DNA of 64,000 bases from Burkholderiales bacterium 67-32. Lineage in GTDB: Bacteria; Pseudomonadota; Gammaproteobacteria; Burkholderiales; Burkholderiaceae_B. Shown in pieces: positions 28,329 to 36,377 of this stretch; position 1 is the first letter of the stretch; every line of letters begins with the position of its first letter. The notes below the pieces were generated by a model that had not been told where the DNA came from, did no database searches, and saw only the letters and a program-made list of their open reading frames with translations. Where the stretch lies: positions 248,001 through 312,000 of the forward strand of contig MKUP01000023.1 of NCBI GenBank assembly GCA_001898625.1. The letters are read 5' to 3'. The translations under genes and the position numbers were made by a program.

Positions 28329-30590
28329 TTGAAATTCCGTTTCCCCATCGTCATCATCGACGAAGATTTTCGTTCCGAGAATGCATCCGGCCTGGGCGTG
28401 CGTGCGCTGGCCGCGGCCATCGAGGCCGAGGGCATGGAGGTGCTGGGCGTCACCAGCTACGGGGACCTGTCGTCCTTCGCGCAGCAGCAGAGCCGCGCCA
28501 GCGCGTTCATCCTGTCGATCGACGATGAGGAATTCGGCGAAGGCATGCCCGAGGACGTGGCCAATGCCGTCAGCAAGCTGCGGGCCTTCATCGGCGAACT
28601 GCGCTTTCGCAATGCCGAGATCCCCATCTACCTGTACGGCGAGACCCGCACCTCGCGGCACATCCCGAACGACATCCTGCGCGAGCTGCATGGTTTCATC
28701 CACATGTTCGAGGACACGCCGGAGTTCGTGGCCCGCCACATCATCCGCGAAGCCAAGAGCTACCTGGAGTCGCTGCCGCCGCCGTTCTTCCGCGAACTGG
28801 TCAAGTATGCCCAGGACGGTTCGTACTCCTGGCACTGTCCCGGCCACTCGGGCGGCGTGGCGTTCCTGAAGAGCCCGGTGGGCCAGATGTTCCACCAGTT
28901 CTTCGGCGAGAACATGCTGCGCGCCGACGTCTGCAACGCGGTGGACGAACTGGGGCAACTGCTGGACCATACCGGCCCCGTCGCGGCGTCTGAACGCAAC
29001 GCGGCGCGCATCTTCAATGCCGACCACTGTTTCTTCGTGACCAACGGCACGTCCACGTCCAACAAGATCGTCTGGCACGCCAACGTGGCGCCCGGCGACG
29101 TGGTGGTGGTGGACCGCAACTGCCACAAGTCCATCCTGCACGCCATCATCATGACGGGCGCGGTGCCGGTGTTCCTGCGGCCCACGCGCAACCACCTGGG
29201 CATCATCGGGCCGATTCCGCTGGATGAGTTCCGTCCCGAGAACATCCAGAAGAAGATCGACGCCAATCCCTTCGCCAAAGACAACGCCGGCCGCAAGCCC
29301 CGCATCCTGACCATCACGCAGAGCACCTACGACGGCGTGGTCTACAACGTCGAGATGATCAAGGAACTGCTGGGCAGCAGCATCGACACCCTGCACTTCG
29401 ACGAGGCCTGGCTGCCGCACGCGGCGTTCCACGAGTTCTACCGGAACATGCACGCCATCGGCAAGGACCGTCCGCGCAGCACCGAGGCGGTGGTGTATGC
29501 GACCCACTCCACGCACAAGCTGCTGGCCGGCATCTCGCAGGCCTCGCAGATCATCGTGCAGGAGTCCGAGACCCGCAAGCTGGACCGCTACGTGTTCAAC
29601 GAGGCCTACCTGATGCACACGTCGACCTCGCCGCAGTACGCGATCATCGCGTCCTGCGACGTGGCGGCGGCGATGATGGAGCCGCCGGGCGGCACGGCGC
29701 TGGTCGAGGAAAGCATTCTCGAGGCGCTGGACTTCCGCCGCGCCATGCGCAAGGTGGAAGCCGAGTTCGGCGCCAGCGACTGGTGGTTCAAGGTCTGGGG
29801 GCCGGACAATCTCGTGGCCGATGGCATCGGCGAGCGCGACGACTGGCTGCTGGAAACCGACGCCAACTGGCACGGCTTCGGCGCCCTGGCGCCCGGCTTC
29901 AACATGCTGGATCCGATCAAGGCGACCATCGTCACGCCGGGGCTGGACGTCTCGGGCACCTTCGGCCAGACCGGCATCCCCGCCTCCATCGTGACCAAGT
30001 TCCTGGCCGAGCACGGCGTGATCGTCGAGAAGGCCGGCCTGTACTCGTTCTTCATCATGTTCACCATCGGCATCACCAAGGGCCGCTGGAACACGCTGCT
30101 GACCGCGCTGCAGCAGTTCAAGGACGACTACGACAGGAACCAGCCCATGTGGCGCATCCTGCCTGAGTTCTGCCACGACTATCCGCAATACGAGCAGGTG
30201 GGGCTGCGCGACCTGTGCACGCGCATCCACGAGATGTACCGTGCCCATGACGTGGCGCGCCTGACCACCGAGATGTACCTGAGCGACATGGTGCCGGCCA
30301 TGAAGCCGTCCGAGGCCTTCGCCAAGATGGCGCACCGCGAGATCGAGCGGGTCGACATCGATGCGTTGGAAGGACGCGTGACCAGCGTGCTGCTGACGCC
30401 GTACCCGCCGGGTATTCCGCTCCTGATCCCGGGCGAACGCTTCAACAGCACCATCGTCAAGTACCTGCAGTTCGCCCGCAAGTTCAACGCCCAGTTCCCG
30501 GGCTTCGACACCGACATCCACGGACTGGTGGAGGAAGTGCAGCCCAACGGCGACATGCGCTTCTACGTGGATTGCGTCAAGGACGCCTGA
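28329..30590 (+). CDS. Orn/Lys/Arg decarboxylase (arginine decarboxylase AdiA-like)
   Basis: 753 residues, the length of fold-III PLP decarboxylases. There is an N-terminal response-regulator-like wing (residues 1-125), a PLP domain with the Schiff-base lysine in A-T-H-S-T-H-K-L-L (Lys397) and H-F-D-E-A-W upstream, and a C-terminal domain with T-P-Y-P-P-G-I-P-L-L-I-P-G-E. The T-H-S-T-H-K-L-L form resembles AdiA more than CadA, so arginine is my preferred substrate, with lysine or ornithine not excluded. The product is a polyamine, with proton consumption. The start is TTG 28329; no ATG lies nearby, and the G-run of repeat copy D lies 6 nt upstream. The BaiN-like gene overlaps its stop. Confidence 0.88.
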   Translation: MKFRFPIVIIDEDFRSENASGLGVRALAAAIEAEGMEVLGVTSYGDLSSFAQQQSRASAFILSIDDEEFGEGMPEDVANAVSKLRAFIGELRFRNAEIPIYLYGETRTSRHIPNDILRELHGFIHMFEDTPEFVARHIIREAKSYLESLPPPFFRELVKYAQDGSYSWHCPGHSGGVAFLKSPVGQMFHQFFGENMLRADVCNAVDELGQLLDHTGPVAASERNAARIFNADHCFFVTNGTSTSNKIVWHANVAPGDVVVVDRNCHKSILHAIIMTGAVPVFLRPTRNHLGIIGPIPLDEFRPENIQKKIDANPFAKDNAGRKPRILTITQSTYDGVVYNVEMIKELLGSSIDTLHFDEAWLPHAAFHEFYRNMHAIGKDRPRSTEAVVYATHSTHKLLAGISQASQIIVQESETRKLDRYVFNEAYLMHTSTSPQYAIIASCDVAAAMMEPPGGTALVEESILEALDFRRAMRKVEAEFGASDWWFKVWGPDNLVADGIGERDDWLLETDANWHGFGALAPGFNMLDPIKATIVTPGLDVSGTFGQTGIPASIVTKFLAEHGVIVEKAGLYSFFIMFTIGITKGRWNTLLTALQQFKDDYDRNQPMWRILPEFCHDYPQYEQVGLRDLCTRIHEMYRAHDVARLTTEMYLSDMVPAMKPSEAFAKMAHREIERVDIDALEGRVTSVLLTPYPPGIPLLIPGERFNSTIVKYLQFARKFNAQFPGFDTDIHGLVEEVQPNGDMRFYVDCVKDA

Positions 30591-31807
30591 TGGCGGCGGA
30601 CGGGCCGCGCGACGCGGCCTTCGACGTGGCGGTGATAGGCGCGGGCGCCGCCGGCATGATGTGCGCGGCGGTGGCCGGCGGGCGCGGCCGGCGCGTGGTG
30701 CTGATCGACCACGCGCGCAGGCTGGCCGAGAAGATCCGCATTTCGGGCGGCGGGCGGTGCAATTTCACCAACCGCGACGCCGGACCCGCCAACTTCATAT
30801 CCGGCAATCCCCACTTCTGCCGCTCGGCGCTGTCGCGCTATACGCCGCGTGATTTCCTGACGTTGATGGCGCGCCACCGCATCGCCTGGCACGAGAAGCA
30901 CCGGGGCCAGCTGTTCTGCGACGAGTCCAGCGAGGACATCATCCGCATGCTGCGCGCCGAGTGCGACGCGGGCGGCGTGGCGTGGCGCATGCCCTGCACG
31001 GTCGAATCGGTGGAGCAGGACGAGGCGGGTTTCATGCTGCGTACCTCGTCCGGCGCCATCCGTGCCCAACGCGTGGTCATCGCGACCGGCGGGCTGCCCG
31101 TGGCGCAGATCGGCGCCTCGGACTTCGGCCTGCGCATCGCGCGGCAGTTCGGCCTGAAGATCGTCGAGCCCCGGCCGGCGCTGGTGCCGCTGACCTTCGA
31201 TGCCGCGTCGTGGAAACCCTTCGTGCCTCTGGCCGGCGTCGCGCTGGAGGTCGGCATCCGCACCGGCGCAGGCCGAAGCGCGGCCTCGTTCCGCGAGGAC
31301 CTGCTGTTCACCCATCGGGGCCTGTCCGGTCCGGCGGTGTTGCAGATATCGAGCTATTGGCAGCCGGGCGAGGCCATCGTCATCGATCTCGCGCCGGACG
31401 TGGACCTGATGGCGGACCTGCTGGCCGCCAAGGCCGGCGGCCGCCAGCACCTGGCCAACGTGCTGGCCGGCATGGTGCCGCGCCGGCTGGCCGAACAGTG
31501 GCTGGCCGCGGCCCATCCCGGCCTGGGCGAGCAGCGCATCGCCGACCTGCCCGACAAGGCGCTGCGCCAGGTGGCCGAGGGCATGAAGCAATGGACCCTG
31601 ACGCCGTCGGGCACCGAAGGGTACAAGAAGGCCGAGGTCATGCGCGGCGGCGTCGATACGCGGGGCCTGGACCAGCAGACCATGGAAGCCAAGGCCGTTC
31701 CCGGCCTGCATTTCATCGGCGAGGTGGTGGACGTGACCGGATGGCTGGGGGGTTACAACTTCCAGTGGGCCTGGGCGTCCGGCGTGGCCTGCGGCCAGGT
31801 AGTCTGA
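30590..31807 (+). CDS. BaiN/RdsA (HI0933-like) flavoprotein oxidoreductase
   Basis: 405 residues. The FAD Rossmann motif is A-V-I-G-A-G-A-A-G-M-M (residues about 10-20). It is followed by the family hallmark E-K-I-R-I-S-G-G-G-R-C-N-F-T-N, a V-I-A-T-G-G-L-P motif near residue 170, and the C-terminal G-W-L-G-G-Y-N-F-Q-W-A-W-A-S-G. Members reduce various substrates and some act in bile acid dehydroxylation in gut bacteria; the physiological role elsewhere is unknown. Its ATG overlaps the decarboxylase stop by one base (TGATG), so it is co-translated with it. It ends immediately against the converging aconitase-like small subunit gene. Confidence 0.88.
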   Translation: MAADGPRDAAFDVAVIGAGAAGMMCAAVAGGRGRRVVLIDHARRLAEKIRISGGGRCNFTNRDAGPANFISGNPHFCRSALSRYTPRDFLTLMARHRIAWHEKHRGQLFCDESSEDIIRMLRAECDAGGVAWRMPCTVESVEQDEAGFMLRTSSGAIRAQRVVIATGGLPVAQIGASDFGLRIARQFGLKIVEPRPALVPLTFDAASWKPFVPLAGVALEVGIRTGAGRSAASFREDLLFTHRGLSGPAVLQISSYWQPGEAIVIDLAPDVDLMADLLAAKAGGRQHLANVLAGMVPRRLAEQWLAAAHPGLGEQRIADLPDKALRQVAEGMKQWTLTPSGTEGYKKAEVMRGGVDTRGLDQQTMEAKAVPGLHFIGEVVDVTGWLGGYNFQWAWASGVACGQVV

Positions 31808-32362
31808 TCATTCGCGTGGCGCCTGGGCGGGCAGGCGCATGTCCGGATGGGTATCCAGCCACGCGGCCAGGGTGCCGCGCGTGCCGCCGCGCCGGACGAC
31901 GTCCGCCAGCAGCGGCGACAAGGGCGGAACGTCGATGCGCCGCCCCGTATCCAGGTTGATGATCGTCCCCTGGTCGAAATCGACATCCAGTCGGTGGCCC
32001 GTGCAGAGGACCGCATCGGCGCCGGGCAGGCCGGCCAGGACCGGGACCCCTTTCGAGATCGCGCCGCGCAGCGTCTTGTAGGGCATCGATACGCACAGTA
32101 CCGACAGGCCCAGCGCCGCCATCGCGATGAAACCCTGGAAGTGAGGCTTGCCGCAGCCGAAGTTCGCACCGGCCACGATGATGTCTCCCGGTTCCACCCG
32201 GTCGGGGAACGCCGGATCCACCATCCGGAGTAATTCGGGCCGTAACAACTGCGGATCGTCGATCCGGCGTATCGCCATCTCGAAGGGGATGAAACCGTCG
32301 TCCAGGGGAATGTCGTCGCCGAATACGTGGCAGCGCCCGACGCGTCGCATCGTGCCGGTCAT
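31808..32362 (-). CDS. LeuD-like small subunit of an aconitase-superfamily hydro-lyase, atypical active loop
   Basis: 184 residues with a swivel domain: C-H-V-F-G-D-D-I-P-L-D-D-G-F-I-P-F (residues 11-27, family 'G-D-d-I-d-T-D-x-I-I-P') and A-G-A-N-F-G-C-G at 64-71. In the family this is followed by S-S-R-E, which carries the catalytic serine and a substrate arginine. Here residues 72-76 are K-P-H-F-Q, so those residues are absent. The rest (K-T-L-R-G-A-I-S-K-G-V-P-V-L; D-x-G-T-I-I-N-L-D-T-G-R) follows the family. The start overlaps the large-subunit stop by 4 nt. The reaction is therefore uncertain. Confidence 0.75.
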   Translation of the reverse strand: MTGTMRRVGRCHVFGDDIPLDDGFIPFEMAIRRIDDPQLLRPELLRMVDPAFPDRVEPGDIIVAGANFGCGKPHFQGFIAMAALGLSVLCVSMPYKTLRGAISKGVPVLAGLPGADAVLCTGHRLDVDFDQGTIINLDTGRRIDVPPLSPLLADVVRRGGTRGTLAAWLDTHPDMRLPAQAPRE

Positions 32363-33633
32363 GGTGTTCGCTCCTGTTGGTGCACCAGCGCGCGCGGATC
32401 GGCGATGCGGCCGGCCAGGGCCGATGCCGCCACCGTCAGCGGGCTGCCCAGGTAGGCCTGGGCAGCCTTCGCGCCGAAGCGGCCGGCATGGTTGGTCGCA
32501 GCGGTGGAAATGGACGTTTCGCCATCGGCCAGGGGGCCCATCACGCCACCCGCGCAGGGGCCGCATCCGGGGGGAAGCAGCATCGCTCCGGCTTCCTGGA
32601 ACACTTCCGCGAGCCCGTCGCGGGCCATGCGCAACGAGGTCTCGACCGTGCCCGGGACGATGAACATGCGCACGTGGCTGGCGATCCGGCGGCCGCGCAG
32701 CAGGGCCGCGGCCGCGGCGAAATCCTCGTACATGCCGGATCCGCAGGACCCGATGTAGGCATGGTCCACGTGCCGCCCGGCCACGTCGTCCACGTCCACG
32801 CCCAGATGCGGGCCGCCGGGCAGGGCGACCTGCGGCGCGAGGCCGGCCAGGTCGATCTCGACATCGGCCTCGACCGGCGCGTCGGCGTCGCCGGCGTGAA
32901 TGAACCCGTCGCCGGCCGGGGTGAACCAGACGTTGGCGACGCCGATCTCGGTCAGCGAGTTGCAAAGGGCGATGCGTTCGGACAGCGGCAGCGTGGCCGT
33001 ATAGTCGCCGGCGAACTCGATCATGCGGTTGTCGTGCGCGGGCAGCCGGCCGTCGGCGAAGAGACGGGTGACATGGAAGCCGACGTCGCGCGCGGTCAGC
33101 GCCGGTCCCGTGGTGCCTTGCAGGCGCAGGCGCACGGTCGCGGGTACCTGTTCCCAGACCGCGCCGGTCGCCAGCACCGAGACGATCTCCGGGCCGGGGG
33201 CGCAGGCCACGGCGCCGACCGCGCCGAAGTTCGTGGCGTGCATGTCGTAGCAGGACAGGAACATGCCCGCCCGCACCAGGCCCGCCTCGATGGGGAAGAT
33301 GTGCCCGTGGCCGCCGCGTCCGGCGTCGAAGAAGCGGCCCACGTTCCATTCGCGGGCGATCTGGCGGATGCGGCGCGCACGCAGGGCCGAGGCCGGGCTG
33401 GCGTAGGCCACTTCGTGGTCGGTCACGAACATCACGCGTTCGGGCCGGGCGATGCGGCGGTACCCCAGGCTCGACAGTTCGTTGTACGCGGACTCCACGT
33501 ATCCGTCGTGGATGATGACCAGTTCGGGATCCGGCGAGACGATGTCGCCGGGGCGGACGTAAGGTTTGCCGCTGGCGCGCGCGAGAATCTTCTCGGCGCC
33601 CGTCTGCGGGATCCTGGATGCGATGCGGCTCAT
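32359..33633 (-). CDS. LeuC-like large subunit of an aconitase-superfamily hydro-lyase
   Basis: 424 residues, the length of LeuC2/homoaconitase large subunits. Three cysteines placed to bind a [4Fe-4S] cluster are visible: Cys297 in I-G-S-C-G-S-G and Cys357/Cys360 in P-P-G-C-G-P-C-A-G-G. Other marks are T-D-H-E-V-A near residue 71 and H-I-F-P-I-E-A-G-L-V-R-A-G near residue 111. The family G-D-S-H-T is altered to Y-D-M-H-A-T. These enzymes dehydrate or isomerise hydroxy-di/tricarboxylates in the cytoplasm. ATG 33633 lies 11 nt after the RraA-like gene. The substrate is not isopropylmalate judging by context: no leuA or leuB is present. Confidence 0.82.
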   Translation of the reverse strand: MSRIASRIPQTGAEKILARASGKPYVRPGDIVSPDPELVIIHDGYVESAYNELSSLGYRRIARPERVMFVTDHEVAYASPASALRARRIRQIAREWNVGRFFDAGRGGHGHIFPIEAGLVRAGMFLSCYDMHATNFGAVGAVACAPGPEIVSVLATGAVWEQVPATVRLRLQGTTGPALTARDVGFHVTRLFADGRLPAHDNRMIEFAGDYTATLPLSERIALCNSLTEIGVANVWFTPAGDGFIHAGDADAPVEADVEIDLAGLAPQVALPGGPHLGVDVDDVAGRHVDHAYIGSCGSGMYEDFAAAAALLRGRRIASHVRMFIVPGTVETSLRMARDGLAEVFQEAGAMLLPPGCGPCAGGVMGPLADGETSISTAATNHAGRFGAKAAQAYLGSPLTVAASALAGRIADPRALVHQQERTP

Positions 33634-33644
33634 GGCGATGTCCG

Positions 33645-34283
33645 TCAACCCGGCTTGCGCGCCATGACGTCGGCGTAACGGCCGCCTTCGTCGACGATGC
33701 GCGCGGCCTCGCGTTCGAAGTCCAGGCGCGCCTGCAGCCGGCCCAGGAAGTGGGCGGCCTCGGCGCGCGCAATGACGACGATGCCGTCGTCGTCGGCGCA
33801 AAGAATGTCGCCGGCATGGATCACCCTGCCGCCCACCGAGACCGGTACCCCCGTTTCGCCCCGGCGCCCGCCGGTCCAGCCGGTGGCGACCGCGCCGCGG
33901 GCGAAGACGGGGAATCGCGCATGGCGTATCTCGGCCAGGTCGCGGACCCGGCCGTTGCTGACCACGCCCGAGACGCCGCGCCGCTGGGCGACGGCCGTTC
34001 CCGTGCCCCCCCAGGTGCAGGCATCCGGAACGGGGCTGATGTCGATCACGATGACCGAGCCCGCCGGAGCTTCATCGGCCGCGCGGACGATCTCGTCGCC
34101 GTAGCCGGCGGGAGCGCGCACGGTGTACGCCGGCCCCACGCACAGCACGCCAGCCACGAGGGCGGACAGCGAGGGCGACAGGTGTCCCCCGCGCTCCATG
34201 GCTTCATAGGCGGCCGCGGCCGATGCCTGCCGCAGCAGGGCGCACAGCGCGGCGACATCGTAGGTGTCTTGGGAGAGGGTCAT
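33645..34283 (-). CDS. RraA-family protein, candidate class II pyruvate/oxaloacetate aldolase
   Basis: 212 residues of the RraA/HMG-aldolase fold. The aldolase signature G-x20-R-D-x2-E is exact: Gly93, Arg114, Asp115, Glu118 (in V-S-N-G-R-V-R-D-L-A-E-I). Members with it cleave 4-hydroxy-4-methyl-2-oxoglutarate or 4-carboxy-4-hydroxy-2-oxoadipate to pyruvate plus a keto acid, using a divalent metal. It lies inside a Bug-RraA-LeuC-LeuD series with 4-nt overlap to the Bug gene. I therefore infer a retro-aldol step after hydration rather than RNase E regulation. The substrate is unproven. Confidence 0.8.
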   Translation of the reverse strand: MTLSQDTYDVAALCALLRQASAAAAYEAMERGGHLSPSLSALVAGVLCVGPAYTVRAPAGYGDEIVRAADEAPAGSVIVIDISPVPDACTWGGTGTAVAQRRGVSGVVSNGRVRDLAEIRHARFPVFARGAVATGWTGGRRGETGVPVSVGGRVIHAGDILCADDDGIVVIARAEAAHFLGRLQARLDFEREAARIVDEGGRYADVMARKPG

Positions 34284-35272
34284 TCCTGGGGGATCCGGGC
34301 GGCGGTCGCGATGTCCTTCCAGCGCTGCGCGTCCTTGCGCAGGAACTGCGAGAACTCTTCCGGCGTATTGGCCGCGGCGGTGGCGATGTTGGCCTTGGCC
34401 AGCCGCTCGCGCATGTCGGGCGAGGTCAGGACCGCCACGATCTCGCGGTTCAGGCGCTGCGTGATCGCGGTCGGCGTTCCGCGGGGGGCCAGCAGGCCGA
34501 CCCAGCCTTCGATCTCGAAGTCCTTGAGCTCCGGAACGGCGGACTGCGCGGCCGCCGGCACGCCTGGCATCTGCGCGATGGGCGCCAGGCTGGCCACGGC
34601 CAGCGGTTTGAGCCGTCCGGAGTCCACGTGGGGCTTGCCCGACAGCACGGCGTCGAACATGAATTGCACCTGGCCGCCGATGAGGTCGGTCAGCGCCTGG
34701 GGGCTGCCTTTGTAAGGTACGCCCAGCACGTCGGTTTTCAGCCGGGACAGGAACGCGGCGATGGCCAGATGCTGGATCGTCCCGCTGCCCGCCGTCGCGT
34801 AGGTATAGCGTTCGGGGTGGCTGCGCAGTTGCGCCACGAAATCCTCCAGGCTGGCATACGGTGCGTCGGCGCGGACCAGCAGCACCATGGGGGCCACGGC
34901 GACCCGGACGACGGGGGCGAAGTCGCCCAGGATGTCGAACGGGATCGATTTGTAGATGGCGGGGCTGATGGTGGCCGAGGTGGAGGTCATCAGCAACGTG
35001 TAGCCGTCGGGGTCCGACTTGGCCACATAGGCCGCGCCCACCTGTCCGGAGGCGCCGACCTTGTTCTCGACCACCACCGGCTGCCCGAGCCGGGCGGCCA
35101 GTTGCTCGCCCAGGAAGCGCGCGGCGACGTCGGACGAGTTCCCGGGCGGGAAGGGGGCGATGATGCGGATGGGCTTGGCGGGATAGCTGCCCTGGCCGGC
35201 GGCCGGAGCGGCTGCGAGCAGGGCCGCGGCCAGCGCGGACAGCAGGAGTCCGAGGGATCGTGAACGGTTCAT
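34280..35272 (-). CDS. TctC/Bug family periplasmic solute-binding protein
   Basis: 330 residues with a signal peptide (1-27, A-A-P-A-A-G-Q) and the carboxylate loop Y-P-A-K-P-I-R-I-I-A-P-F-P-P-G-N-S-S-D. It is the first gene of the Bug-RraA-LeuC-LeuD operon on the minus strand, divergent from a LysR gene. Its 3' end overlaps the RraA-like start by 4 nt. It presumably delivers or senses the di/tricarboxylate used by the downstream enzymes. Confidence 0.9.
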   Translation of the reverse strand: MNRSRSLGLLLSALAAALLAAAPAAGQGSYPAKPIRIIAPFPPGNSSDVAARFLGEQLAARLGQPVVVENKVGASGQVGAAYVAKSDPDGYTLLMTSTSATISPAIYKSIPFDILGDFAPVVRVAVAPMVLLVRADAPYASLEDFVAQLRSHPERYTYATAGSGTIQHLAIAAFLSRLKTDVLGVPYKGSPQALTDLIGGQVQFMFDAVLSGKPHVDSGRLKPLAVASLAPIAQMPGVPAAAQSAVPELKDFEIEGWVGLLAPRGTPTAITQRLNREIVAVLTSPDMRERLAKANIATAAANTPEEFSQFLRKDAQRWKDIATAARIPQE

Positions 35273-35382
35273 GGCTTGTCTCCAGATGGCGTGGGCCTGG
35301 ATGGCCCGGATGCATCGTGCCGGCCGGTCGCGGGCATCGTGCGGTTTCCATGCCGTGCAGTGTAGGAATCGCTCGATGGAAC

Positions 35383-35401
35383 AACAATCGCGATTATTGT
35401 T
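35383..35401. promoter_or_regulatory. Inverted repeat AACAAT-N7-ATTGTT (candidate LysR operator)
   Basis: A perfect 6-bp dyad lies in the 184-nt divergent region between the Bug operon and the LysR gene, upstream of the LysR start by 56 nt. Spacing and symmetry suit a LysR dimer site. Confidence 0.55.
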
Positions 35402-35410
35402 AGGATTGAG

Positions 35411-35430
35411 AAGATTTTCCGTACAATCTT
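35411..35430. promoter_or_regulatory. Inverted repeat AAGATT-N8-AATCTT (second candidate LysR site)
   Basis: A second perfect 6-bp dyad lies 9 nt from the first, with its centre about 28 bp away, close to three helical turns. The pair looks like adjacent recognition and activation sites of a LysR tetramer. It lies 27 nt before the regulator start. Confidence 0.5.
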
Positions 35431-35456
35431 TTGTCCGCGAAACCAGGCGAGCTTCC

Positions 35457-36377
35457 ATGGCCAGACCCGGTGATCCGATCTCCTCGGTCAACCTGAAACT
35501 GCTGCATACCTTCATGCTGGTCGGCGAAAGCCGCAGCTTCCGTACCGCTGCCGGACGGGCCCACCGATCCGGTTCGGCGGTCAGCGGCCAGATCCGCCGC
35601 CTGGAAGAACAACTGGGAGTGCCGCTGTTCCATCGCACCACGCGCCAGGTCACGCTGACGCGCGAAGGCGAGCAACTGCTCCAGTGCGTTCGACGCGCCC
35701 TGCAGGAGGTGGAGGGCGGATTGCAGGCGATCCAGGAGGCCGCCGACGTCCAGCGCGGGCGCATCGCGCTGGCCTGCGCGCCCACTATCGCCGGTGCCTA
35801 CCTGGGCGACGTGCTGGCGGCTTTCCAGGGCCAGTACCCAGGTATCCAGGTCTTCGTGCGCGAGATCACCGCGGCGGCGCTGTTCGAAAGCGTCAGGCAG
35901 CGGGAAGTCGATTTCGGCATCAGCGTGATGACCGGTTCGCCCGAGTTCCGCTTCGAGCCCCTGCTGACCGATGAACTGGTCGCGCTGGTGCCTCGCGCGC
36001 TGCTGGAGGGCGATCGCAAGACCATTTCGCTCAAGGCCCTGGCGGCCATGCCTCTGCTGGTGCTGGAACAGGGCACCGCGTTGCGCACCCTCGTCGAGGA
36101 AGCGATGGCCGCGCAAGGGCTCCACCTGGCCACGCGCTTCCAGTTCATGCATTCGCAGACGCTGATATCGATGGCGACGGCCGGCCTGGGCGCTGCCATC
36201 CTGCCGGCGACCGCGCTGCCGCGCACGCTCGGCGCCGGCGTCCAGAAGCTGCGCATCGTCCGTCCGACCCTGGTTCGCAGCATCGCGCTCGTGACGCTGC
36301 CTGGCCACGCGTTGTCGCCGGCTGCGTTGAAACTCGTGGACATGCTGCGCAGCATCCTGGCCCAGGCCCGGGCCTAG
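35457..36377 (+). CDS. LysR-type transcriptional regulator
   Basis: 306 residues. The winged helix (N-L-K-L-L-H-T-F-M-L-V-G-E-S-R-S-F-R-T-A-A and S-A-V-S-G-Q-I-R-R-L-E-E-Q-L-G-V-P-L-F) is followed by a two-lobed effector domain. It is divergent from the Bug-RraA-LeuC-LeuD operon, with two dyads between, so it is probably that operon's activator. It ends in a 4-nt tail-to-tail overlap with the next Bug gene. Confidence 0.9.
   Translation: MARPGDPISSVNLKLLHTFMLVGESRSFRTAAGRAHRSGSAVSGQIRRLEEQLGVPLFHRTTRQVTLTREGEQLLQCVRRALQEVEGGLQAIQEAADVQRGRIALACAPTIAGAYLGDVLAAFQGQYPGIQVFVREITAAALFESVRQREVDFGISVMTGSPEFRFEPLLTDELVALVPRALLEGDRKTISLKALAAMPLLVLEQGTALRTLVEEAMAAQGLHLATRFQFMHSQTLISMATAGLGAAILPATALPRTLGAGVQKLRIVRPTLVRSIALVTLPGHALSPAALKLVDMLRSILAQARA

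Noticed and set aside
31808-33817. Single large fused minus-strand product covering both aconitase-like subunits
   Set aside because: The N-terminal part is the wrong frame of the large subunit. Two separate genes with a 4-nt ATGA overlap explain the region.
33645-34283. RraA as a regulator of RNase E
   Set aside because: The exact aldolase signature, the divergence from E. coli RraA and the catabolic operon context favour an enzyme role.
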